A stretch of 64,000 bases of DNA from Panulirus ornatus (lineage: Eukaryota; Arthropoda; Malacostraca; Decapoda; Palinuridae). The translations under genes were made by a program, and so were the position numbers. The stretch spans positions 28,886,199 to 28,950,198 of the forward strand of contig NC_092231.1 of the NCBI RefSeq assembly GCF_036320965.1. Direction: 5' to 3'. Position 1 is the stretch's first letter. Each line of letters starts with the position of its first letter. Positions 32,331 to 41,415 of this stretch are shown here, piece after piece. Below the pieces are notes generated by a model. The model was given only the letters and a program-made list of their open reading frames with translations, did not search any database and had not been told where the DNA came from.

Positions 32331-33410
32331 AAAACACAGCAGTTAGTCATTCAGGTGAAGGTAGCTCTGCAGTGTGGTTGAATGAGAAAGAACACTCTTC
32401 AGGAGGCAAAAAAGAATTACAGGCCACCTGAAGGTGTTAGTTATCAGACATAACCCATGAACACAAAATATCATGTGAAACAGAAAAATGAAGAGAGTAA
32501 AGAGCCATGAATGATATGAATAACCCAAAATGCTTTTCCTAAAATGCAAATTGGAGACCACAAACTCCACTGGCCCCATAGAAATACAGATGATGGCTGG
32601 GAGATTAGAGATTCTGAAAGAGCTGTATGTATTGATATTATGGGAGCCAAAATCCACCTTAAACCTTACCTAACCTAAAATTTAGCAGATATTGCCACCC
32701 CAACAGAAGATTTTGAGAGAGCATTGAGAGCATTCCTATGCGCTCTTCATCAGGCCATCTCATTCATCTCAGTCTTTATAAAGAAATGCACCTGTTGTGT
32801 GAGTACTAGACATCTTTTTGAAGAAAAAGTCTAGGTTCTGGCATCATCTTTGAGATTTTGAAACGGATTCTCATTGCCCCACTCCACAAAGGTGAAAGCA
32901 AAGCAGTAAGAAAAAAAAACTATCAACTGATAGCTCTAACATTGCTCATAAAATTTTGTTACAATGTATGGAATTGAACCATCTACATAAGGCAACATTT
33001 TTGCAGGGTAGGAAGGTCTTGCCTTTCAATTGCTTAACCAAAATAAGATTGTTAGCATTCTGGAAAATAAAATGATCATGTGATTTACTGTTTTTTTGCA
33101 TGGAAAAGTATTTTATGAATGTGACCATGAAGTTGTAGCTCATGAAATATATAAGATGGGTGTAAACTTAAAAATTGTTAGATTGATAAGCAACTTTTTA
33201 ACTAGCATATCACATCATGAAAACTGTGCCATCTCCAGTACCTCCTCAGTAAAAAGCTCAGTCCCCAAAGAACTTTTCTTGTACTCCTCAGGTTCCTCAT
33301 TCTTATATCTAACAATGATATAAGCACAAGGCGCAGTTTCATATTCTTTGCAGATGTCAGGAGAATGAGTATGAAAATCGCATCAGGAGAGATCCATTTA
33401 CAGTTCCTTG
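32331..33410 (+). mobile_element. Decayed family J LINE copy (J8)
   Basis: The order of blocks parallels J1: a pre-RT linker with ENHKCR-type decay, the LTPTEDFERALRAFLCALHQA-like block (near 32700-32760), the SGIIFEILKRILIAPLHKGESKAV-like block (near 32840-32910), and an RT remnant at 33096-33323. That remnant contains FYECDHEVVAHEIYKMGVNL (motif A region), RLISNFLTSISHHENCAISS and SVPKELFLYSS (degenerate motif B). Many stops. A short direct repeat TTACCTAACCTAA lies near 32665. Confidence 0.7.
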
Positions 33411-33479
33411 GGAACTGAACTTTTTACATGAAAACCCTGGAGATGGCATGGTTTACAACTGTGTGTTGTGATTTGTTAC

Positions 33480-35250
33480 TTAAAAAGTTGTATTCATATC
33501 CCGGTTTTTCTAGGCATTTCTATCCTTTGCATTGTTAGTGCTAAGACACCATGGTCATATTTGTCAGATTCCTTTTAAATGGGTAAATCAGTATTATCCA
33601 AGATATCAACCAAATATTCTTAGATCATCAGCTGTAACTTTTATGAACAAGGATGAAATATCAAAACATCAGTTTGAAATCAAGATTAACATGGATATCA
33701 TTAAGTTTGTTGACTGATAGTGAGTTTGCTGGGTTCCATCACAAATAAATCATCAAAATTGTTATTTTCTTTATTAAACCCATTAGTGGGTAAGATATCA
33801 AATTCTAATATCATCAACAATGTAGATTTAGTTAACAAGCTTAATGATATCCATGTTGATTGATTTGAACTTATAAATTTTGATTTTTCATTCTTGTTCA
33901 CAAAAGTTCCAGTTAGTGACCTATTAGAATGTTTGGTGTCTTGGATGTTATTGATTTTCCTGCTTCAACTTCTGTTTATTGAATTGATAGAATTATGTAT
34001 GAAAGACCATATTTCAGTTTAATGGAGAATATTATGCTCAGGAATTTGGTATGGCAATGTCTGACCCTCTTTCACCATTATTAAGTAATCTTTACATTGA
34101 ATTCTTTGAAACAAAATTACTAAGGTAAGGTAGTTTGGTTTAGATATGTAGATGATTATCTTTGTGTTTGGCCAACAAATGAAAATTGACAAACATTTCT
34201 TTCATTACTTAACAGTTTAGTAACTTCTATCAACTTTACTGTGGAAAATGATTGTGTTACCATTTTTAGATTGCATGCTCCATAGGGATAGAAACATGTT
34301 TAGGTTTAACAGGTATACAGAAAACCCATCAATGTTTGTTTGCTTATTCATTATTACTCAGCTCAACATTACGGAATTAAATTATCATCATTCCAGTTGA
34401 TGTTCCTTGGGGCATTATGTAAGTGCAGTGTGGAATTTATTGATGATGAGTTTGAGAACATAGATTTTATTGGATACAAGTTAAGTATGCTGTATCTTTC
34501 ATTGATAAATCCCATAAGTTGGCAAAGAAATCATTTTGTAGAGTAAAACTCAAACCTCCCCTTTATGTCAAGAATCTTCTCGTTCTTCCTTTTAGTGATC
34601 ATTTTACATTACTTCCCAGGCTGCTTACATCCTTTAATGTAAATGTAGCCTTCAACAATAACATTACTGTAAAGATTATCTTTATCTAAAACTCATCAGG
34701 AAATTCTGCAGGCTGTGTTTACAGAATACCTTGTAGAGATTGTAAGGTGTTTTATGTTGGGTACACTGGTAAAGATCTTTGTGTTAGACTAAAGCAACAT
34801 AAGTATTATATAAGAACAGGACAAGAATCAAATGCATTGTTTTGTTTAATCATGTTAGAAATTATAACCATTGTATTGACTTGAGTAATGCCAGTTCTGT
34901 CATTAACTGTAACTCCTTTACCATGAGAAATATCATTGAATCGTCTATTATTGAATAGATAGAGAATTGTAACGTTGATATTAGTGAAGGTCTATGCAAA
35001 TTAGATAGCTATGAAAATTTTGTGACAGGCATGATGACAGACCCAAACACCACCATCCGGTAATGCATGTTTACCAATGGCATCTTAGCACTGTCTTTTC
35101 CTTGTAAATCAACTGACTGTTCTGTGTCTTCTGTCTCATTCTTGTATCTCCCATGATGATGTGGTCATTACATGAAAGTGCCTTTGGAAACTTATCGTAT
35201 TTCATTTTCCTGTGGTTTTATGCATATGCTAGATCACGCACACCACTGTG
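33480..35250 (+). mobile_element. Decayed Penelope-like element (RT plus GIY-YIG endonuclease)
   Basis: Conceptual translation across frames gives NNVDLVNKLNDIHVD then FDFSFLFTKVPVSDLLE (about 33800-33945), the FNGEYYAQEFGMAMSDPLSP and LLSNLYIEFFE blocks (about 34020-34110; RT motif B region), and VVWFRYVDDYLCVW (about 34130-34170; YVDD catalytic pair kept). Further on, GCVYRIPCRDCKVFYVGYTG and KDLCVRLKQHKYY (about 34703-34810) match the Penelope GIY-YIG nuclease with its C..C pair. The K.F.NV.FT-type and Y.P.K/C.DC features are established for Penelope elements, not LINEs. Stops near 34010, 34190, 34275 and 34865 show decay. The 3' end is near 35250, just before a palindrome. Confidence 0.85.
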
Positions 35251-35266
35251 ACTTCTTGTAATATAT

Positions 35267-35328
35267 AGGAAACAACTATTCGAAATACTAAGTACTTGAG
35301 TACTTAATGTTTCGAATAGTTGTTTCCT
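35267..35328. repeat. 62-bp palindrome at the left edge of a tandem array
   Basis: The left arm AGGAAACAACTATTCGAAAT (continuing to 35296) is the inverse of the right arm (35297-35328, ending ATTTCGAATAGTTG-like, TTTCCT). Arms are about 30 bp with few mismatches and almost no loop. The right arm is the normal end of the 278-bp unit that follows, so the left arm is an inverted copy of it. Confidence 0.9.
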
Positions 35329-35606
35329 ATTATACAGTCCCATAGCCTAGCGGTTAGCATGCTTGCCTCTTGCACAGGGGTCCCGGGTTCGATCCTGGCT
35401 GTTGGAGGTTTGTATGTTCTATGAAGGTGCGCGTTCATATGCACTTTATTCGTATTCATATACCTCTGCGTTGTACAGTTAGGTTCGGTAAAATGCTATC
35501 AGCTGGCTATGTGCGTCTGTTCGGAAACAACCGGTATAGACCCTGTTGCTCACCATTGTGAGACGAAGGGTATTCGAGTACTTAGTATTTCGAATAGTTG
35601 TTTCCT
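35329..35606 (+). repeat. Tandem unit 1 with tRNA-like head (278 bp)
   Basis: The unit begins ATTATACAGTCCCATAGCC. An A-box match TAGCCTAGCGG lies at 35343-35353 and a B-box match GTTCGATCC at 35387-35395, the spacing of a tRNA gene. The 7-base loop TTGCACA would sit in an anticodon arm. The T-stem has a mismatch and no acceptor stem pairs, so this is a tRNA-derived head, not a working tRNA. A body of about 200 bp follows and ends in the TTTCGAATAGTTGTTTCCT block. Confidence 0.8.
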
Positions 35607-35884
35607 ATTATACAGTCCCATAGCCTAGCGGTTAGCATGCCTGCCTCTTGCACAGGGGTCCCGGGTTCGATCCTGGCTGTTGTAGGTTTGTATGTTCTAT
35701 GAAGGTGCGCGTTCATATGCACTTTATTCGTATTCATATACCTCCGCGTTGTACAGTTAGGTTTGGTATAACGCTATCAGCTGGCTATGTGCGTCTGTTC
35801 GGAAACAACCGGTATAGACCCCGTTGCTCACCATTGTGAGACGAAGGGTATTCGAGTACTTAGTATTTCGAATAGTTGTTTCTT
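35607..35884 (+). repeat. Tandem unit 2 with tRNA-like head (278 bp)
   Basis: Same length as unit 1 and differs from it at only a few positions by eye. The A box lies near 35621 and the B box near 35665. The short 63-codon frame in each unit (35370-35561, 35648-35839) is conserved only because the DNA is. Confidence 0.85.
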
Positions 35885-36005
35885 ATTATACAGTCCCATA
35901 GCCTAGCGGTTAGCATGCCTGCCTTTTACACGGGTCCCGGGTTTGATCGTGGCTGTTGTAGGTTTGTATGTTCTATGAAGGTGCGCGTTCATATGCACTT
36001 TATTC

Positions 36006-36009
<4 letters not shown>
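35885..36009 (+). repeat. Tandem unit 3, truncated by a (TA)n array
   Basis: Begins like units 1 and 2, but has a two- to four-base deletion in the anticodon-arm region and a changed B box (GTTTGATCG). It stops at TTTATTCGTAT, where a TA array takes over. Confidence 0.8.

Positions 36010-36079
<70 letters not shown>
36006..36079. repeat. (TA)n array
   Basis: A TA run joining truncated tandem unit 3 to the A-rich tail of minus-strand family B copy B3. Confidence 0.97.
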
Positions 36080-36081
<2 letters not shown>

Positions 36082-36284
36082 TTTCTTTCTTTCATACTAT
36101 TCGCCATTCCTGTATTAGCGAGGTAGCGTTAAGAACGGAGGACTGGGCGTTAGAGGGAATATCCTCACCTGGCCCCCTTCTCTGTTCCTTCTTTTTTTTG
36201 GGGGGGGGGGGGGGGACGAGAGGGGAGGATTTCCAGCCACCCGCTCCCTCCCCTTTTAGTCGCCTTCTACGACACGCAGGGAAT
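36080..36284 (-). mobile_element. Family B non-autonomous element, copy B3 (complete)
   Basis: The most complete family B copy. On the minus strand: 5' ATTCCCTGCGTGTCGTAGAA, a block ending GGCTGGAAATCCTCC, a homopolymer tract (here mostly C on the minus strand, 36198-36215), AAAGAAGGAACAGAGAAGGG, CCTCCGTTCTTAACGCTACC, and the tail GAAAGAAAGAAAG. Length is about 205 bp. It has no coding frame. Confidence 0.8.
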
Positions 36285-36357
36285 ATATATGCAGAACCTT
36301 CACTTCACTGTGAAGAGGTATATGCACAATCACCACTGGAAAGAGAAAATAGGAACA

Positions 36358-36359
<2 letters not shown>

Positions 36360-36404
<45 letters not shown>
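36360..36404. repeat. (TA)n array 5' of RTE copy 9
   Basis: TA run ending at the 5' truncation point of RTE copy 9. Confidence 0.97.
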
Positions 36405-36408
<4 letters not shown>

Positions 36409-37705
36409 GAATGTATGTGAGAAATACTTAGAAAAGCAAATGGATTTGTATGTAGCATTTATGGATCTAGAGAAGGTATATGATAGAGTTGATAGAGATG
36501 CTCTGTGGAAGGTATTAAGAATATATGGTGTGGGACGCAAGTTGTTAGAAGCAGTGAAAAGTTTTTATCGAGGATGTAAGGCATGTGTATGTGTAGGAAG
36601 AGAGGAAAGTGATTGGTTCTCAGTGAATGTAGGTTTGCGGCAGGGGTGTGTGATGTCTCCATGGTTGTTTAATTTGTTTATGGATGGGGTTGTTAGGGAG
36701 GTGAATGCAAGAGTTTTGGAAAGAGGGGCAAGTATGAAGTCTGTTGGGGATGAGAGAGCTTGGGAAGTGAGTCAGTTGTTGTTCGCTGATGATAGAGCGC
36801 TGGTGGCTGATTCATGTGAGAAACTGCAGAAGCTGGTGACTGAGTTTGGTAAAGTGTGTGAAAGAAGAAAGTTAAGAGTAAATGTGAATAAGAGCAAGGT
36901 TATTAGGTACAGTAGGGTTGAGGGTCAAGTCAATTGGGAGGTAAGTTTGAATGAAGAAAAACTGGAGGAAGTAAAGTGTTTTAGATATCTGGGAGTGGAT
37001 CTGGCAGTGGATGGAACTATGGAAGCGGAAGTGGATCATAGGGTGGGGGAGGGGGCGAAAATTCTGTGAGCCTTGAAGAATGTGTGGAAGTTGAGAACAT
37101 TATCTCGGAAAGCAAAAATGGGTATGTTTGAAGGAATAGTGGTTCCAACAATGTTGTATGGTTGCGAGGCGTGGGCTATGGATAGAGTTGTGTGCAGGAG
37201 GATGGATGAGCTGGAAATGAGATGTTTGAGGACAATGTGTGGTGTGAGGTGGTTTGATCGAGTAAGTAACGTAAGGGTAAGAGAAATGTGTGGAAATAAA
37301 AAGAGCGTGGTTGAGAGAGCAGAAGAGGGTGTTTTGAAATGGTTTGGGCACATGGAGAGAATGAGTGAGGAAAGATTGACCAAGAGGATATATGTGTCGG
37401 AGGTGGAGGGAACGAGAAGTGGGAGACCAAATTGGAGGTGGAAAGATGGAGTGAAAAAGATTTTGTGTGATCGGGGCCTGAACATGCAGGAGGGTGAAAG
37501 GAGGGCAAGGAATAGAGTGAATTGGATCGATGTGGTATACCAGGGTTGACGTGCTGTCAGTGGATTGAATCAGGGCATGTGAAGCGTCTGGGGTAAACCA
37601 TGGAAAGCTGTGTAGGTATGTATATTTGCGTGTGTGGACGTATGTATATACATGTGTATGGGGGTGGGTTGGGCCATTTCTTTCGTCTGTTTCCTTGCGC
37701 TACCT
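36405..37705 (+). mobile_element. Young RTE LINE copy 9, 5'- and slightly 3'-truncated
   Basis: Starts at KNVCEKYLEKQMD and keeps motif A (FMDLEKVYD), motif B and motif C (LLFADDRALVADS, with T to R after DD). A stop at about 37068 (GGA to TGA in ILGAL) splits frames 36404-37069 and 37073-37549, and one codon is lost in TRRRGRP (TRSGRP). The 3' UTR stops at GCGCTACCT (37705), so the last 30 or so bases of the element are missing. Its 3' end lies 17 bp from the 3' end of inverted copy 10. Inactive. Confidence 0.9.
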
Positions 37706-37722
37706 ATATATTTTTTTTTTTT

Positions 37723-38753
37723 GCCGCTGTCTCCCGTGTTTGCGAGGTAGCGCAAGGAAACAGATGAAAGAAATGGCCCAACCCACCCCCATACACATGT
37801 ATATACATACGTCCACACACACAAATATACATACCTACACAGCTTTCCATGGTTTACCCCAGACGCTTCACATGCCCTGATTCAATCCACTGACCGCACG
37901 TCAACCCCGGTATACCACATCGATCCAATTCACTCTATTCCTTGCCCTCCTTTCACCCTCCTGCATGTTCAGGCCCCGATCACACAAAATCTTTTTCACT
38001 CCATCTTTCCACCTCCAATTTGGTCTCCCACTTCTCCTCGTTCCCTCCACCTCCGACACATATATCCTCTTGGTCAATCTTTCCTCACTCATTCTCTCCA
38101 TGTGCCCAAACCATTTCAAAACACCCTCTTCTGCTCTCTCAACCACGCTCTTTTTATTTCCACACATCTCTCTTACCTTACGTTACTTACTCGATCAAAC
38201 CACCTCACACCACACATTGTCCTCAAACATCTCATTTCCAGCACATCCATCCTCCTGCGCACAACTCTATCCATAGCCCACGCCTCGCAACCATACAACA
38301 TTGTTGGAACCACTATTCCTTCAAACATACCCATTTTTGCTTTCTGAGATAATGTTCTCGACTTCCACACATTCTTCAAGGCTCCCAGAATTTTCGCCCC
38401 CTCCCCCACCCTATGATCCACTTCCGCTTCCATGGTTCCATCCGCTGCCAGATCCACTCCCAGATATCTAAAACACTTTACTTCCTCCAGTTTTTCTCCA
38501 TTCAAACTTACCTCCCAATTGACTTGACCCTCAACCCTACTGTACCTAATAACCTTGCTCTTATTCACATTTACTCTTAACTTTCTTCTTTCACACACTT
38601 TACCAAACTCAGTCACCAGCTTCTGCAGTTTCTCACATGAATCAGCCACCAGCACTGTATCATCAGCGAACAACAACTGACTCACTTCCCAAACTCTCTC
38701 ATCCCCAACAGACTTCATACTTGCCCCTCTTTCCAAAACTCTTGCATTCACCT

Positions 38754-38757
<4 letters not shown>
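37723..38757 (-). mobile_element. Young RTE LINE copy 10, 5'-truncated, tail to tail with copy 9
   Basis: Minus-strand copy from REVNARVLERG (38757) through motif C (FADDTVLVADS) to the 3' terminal motif at 37723. A one-base deletion near 38176 (RVREM region) breaks the frame between 38751-38173 and 38167-37901. The 5' end meets a TA array. Copy 11 has the same one-base deletion. Inactive. Confidence 0.9.

Positions 38758-38822
<65 letters not shown>
38757..38822. repeat. (TA)n array 5' of RTE copy 10
   Basis: TA run between the 5' truncation of minus-strand RTE copy 10 and the 3' end of minus-strand family J copy J9. Confidence 0.97.
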
Positions 38823-38826
<4 letters not shown>

Positions 38827-40030
38827 TGGCAGCTCTGCTGTTGAGTTGGGTCATTGGTACTTGAAGCCACAACCATAGCCCCTTCAGTCTGGTACACTTT
38901 GTAGGTTCTTGTAAAGAGCACTCTAACTTCTCTGCTGTGCATCCCATGCTGTTTCTGATGGAAGCTGGCAAGGTGTTGAAGAGTCTTAGACCATAAATTT
39001 TTTTCTTTTTCCAGAGGTAGTATTTTAAAAGCCATCCATGCCTGTAGTGCTTGTAGGATGTTATTTCTGAAAGTAAGTCAGGAACCATACCTTTTAGGAT
39101 TTTCTGGGTATAGATGATGATATACATCACCTGTCTCAGTTCAAGGGAATATGGTCTCTGAGATTTCAGTCCCTCCTAGTAATTTAGTTCTTTAACCACT
39201 TTGATATGGGCTGTGAAAGATTTCTGAACATTTCATGATTCCCCAATTTTGCCCGCTTTGTAGGGTGTTAGAATACAGTAATGTTCAGTCCATGATGGCA
39301 TTGGTTCCTTGAATAATATTATTATTAGTTTTTTTTCGTTTGTCATGAAAAACCTTTTCCCTAAGGCAACCATTGTTTTGTGTTAGCTGAATATTTGGTT
39401 GTTAGACTTTACTACGTGAGCTGTTTCTCACATTATTATCTTTTTTTTTCTTTTTATATAATTTTTCCTTGCTAGAGAATTGAAACTTAACTCCATTGAA
39501 AAATATGTTTTCAGTTACTCATTTAGAGACTTTTTATGTCTCTTTGTAGCCTTTCAGCATCTATGGATGTGATTTTCAAACTTGTATATCAATCTCTCAG
39601 TTTTTTTATGTGCAATGACACCAAGATCATATTTTATTGTTTTGCAGAGTCTATATAAATCATTTCAGAATATTTTTTTTCTCCCGACCTTCAACAATCT
39701 TATCATAATGGTCAAGCTACTGGGAGAAGTAAGATCTTCCTGCCCTAAAACCTTGTTGTCCTGGTTTGTGAAGATTGTACAATCCCATAAGTTAAGTCAT
39801 CTCACCTGTCATGTCTCTTGAAGATTTTAATGATATGCAGTATTAGTGCTATAGGCCAATATTTTAATTTTTATCACTATTCTTCTGCTTAAGACTTTGC
39901 TGCGGGGTAATGGGAGTCAGTTTCATGCTTTTGAGGATGATGCTAGAATCGAAACTTTTTCTCTATTGTATATCTAGAGTTTGTGCATGAGGTGTTTTCT
40001 GTTTACTTCTGAAGACCAAGATCCAAGAAT
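38823..40030 (-). mobile_element. Decayed family J LINE copy (J9)
   Basis: Minus-strand remnants: the 3' UTR start near 38830-38880, KLECSLQEPTKCTRLKGLW and FNTLPASIRNSMGCTAEK (about 38990-38900), the MMYIIIYTQKILKGMVPDLL block (near 39120), a decayed YVVFRYKD-type region, and farther up (to about 40030) pieces matching KGHETDSHYP of the linker. Only the 3' fifth is well preserved. Confidence 0.7.
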
Positions 40031-40039
40031 CAGATCTTG

Positions 40040-40350
40040 AGAGAGAGTGCATTGTCCTCGTATGGTGTACCATCACCTAGCTCAGGCCGAGTCCCCTTGC
40101 CTAACAAAGTAGTACATATTGTATCCTTGTGTAAGCAGCTTAGACATCAGGTAGCAAGTGATGTAAAAGATTCCCCTGGTGATCATTCTTTTTATCTTGA
40201 TATAAGCCATTTCATGCAAGTAACTATTTGACCTTCATTTGGGTAACATGCACTTTCGTTAGGGCAATGCAGTGGACTGCTGCAGTCTTTCAAGACAAGG
40301 GGATTTGCCTCTGACTAAACCAAGTATTCACCTTAGGAGGTATGTAATAA
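40040..40350. other. Unassigned sequence
   Basis: No gene or repeat recognised. Confidence 0.4.
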
Positions 40351-40359
40351 TTGATTATG

Positions 40360-41240
40360 TTGCAGTTGGTACTATGGAGTTTTATTTTTATGGATTATAT
40401 TTCTACAGTTTTGTCTGTGAACTTTTGTGTCATTGGTGTTGGGGAAAGGTATGGTGTGGTGGATGATTGTTATGAGTCCCCTTCCTTGTACCAGTTTTCT
40501 GTTGTTTCTTTCAGTTTTGCTGTTGTAGAAAGGAGGGAGGAGGGTAGATCTGGGTGAGAGTCTGGTTCCTTGGATGAGGGCTATGTGGACATTGTCCTCT
40601 CTACGTTGGTTGATTATTTCCACATTTGTTCCTGATGCCAGTGTTGTTGAGTTGCAAGATGTTTAGTTTATTATATTGAATGGTTTGCTTATGAAGATTC
40701 CAAGGTTTTCTACTGTGATAATGTTTGTTATTGGTTTGTGCTGGAGGTGAGAGGGCTTGTGATAGATTGTGGCAGTTGCTGCATGTCCAGTCTTCTATAT
40801 AGTTTCTAATAGATGATTGTGAATTGCAGTAGAGGTAATACAACTCAGTGCAGATGAAACAGCTGATGAAGTAGTGCTTTTTAATGAAAGGCATCTGGCA
40901 CTGGTGGCCCAGGGTTAAGGTTAATGTCTTTAGCATGATGACTGGGCCATCATCTCCCAGTCATGAAAAAAAAATTTGTGAATATATAATATGTTTGGGT
41001 ATGACTTGTGGTCCAGCACGGTGTTCAGGGACAGCTGAAGGCTGTGCTCCATGTGGGAGTAGGGATAGAGGAGACTGTTTGAGACAGGAAATTTTTGAAG
41101 GATATTGTTTCCGTCTGCAGCATCCCAGTCTTCTCTTCTTGGCTGTAGGCTGGAGACTGCTGCAGATCAACACCCTCTGGTTGTCTTCCTGCCTGTAGTT
41201 CCACTTCCCTGTGTTGTTGGGTTCCAGCAGCACCTGTGTA
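40360..41240 (-). mobile_element. 5' region of another LINE: PHD-like zinc finger and start of AP endonuclease
   Basis: The minus-strand frame 40936-40601 contains a Cys/His pattern: HQCQMPF, ISCFICTELYYLYCN, DWTCSNCHN. This reads like a decayed PHD finger (some cysteines and the central histidine replaced). It is followed by LNILQLNNTGIRNKCG, the usual start of an AP endonuclease domain. The overlapping frame 40623-40372 continues with NVHIALIQGTRLSPRS (E replaced by G in the QET motif) and QGRGLITIIHHTIPF. Upstream (41245-40961) is a cysteine-containing low-complexity frame that may be the same element. PHD fingers ahead of the endonuclease are known in some Jockey/CR1/I-type LINEs. The RT is absent, so it is a 3'-truncated relic. 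Confidence 0.65.
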
Positions 41241-41321
41241 TACATATGTTATCTGTGTGTGTAGGTGTATGATTACTGTTTATGTTTTACAGAGAGGGAG
41301 TTTTACTCTCGTGTTGCCATG

Positions 41322-41414
<93 letters not shown>
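41322..41414. repeat. (CT)n then (TA)n compound array 5' of RTE copy 11
   Basis: A CT run (41322-41369) changes directly into a TA run (41369-41414), which ends at the 5' truncation of RTE copy 11. Confidence 0.97.

Positions 41415-41415
<1 letters not shown>

Noticed and set aside
35338..35405. A functional tRNA gene
   Set aside because: A and B boxes are good, but the acceptor stem does not pair and the T-stem has a mismatch. A tRNA-derived repeat head fits better.
35370..35839. Duplicated 63-codon frames in the 278-bp units as a possible small gene
   Set aside because: The frames are conserved only as part of the tandem DNA repeat. The third unit breaks the frame, and there is no signature.
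35329..36009. CRISPR-like array of repeats
   Set aside because: Units are 278 bp and nearly identical throughout, with no short repeats and unique spacers. The window is eukaryotic.
40035..40350. Possible exon at 40037-40231
   Set aside because: A short open frame without homology that lies between two LINE relics. I cannot support it as coding.
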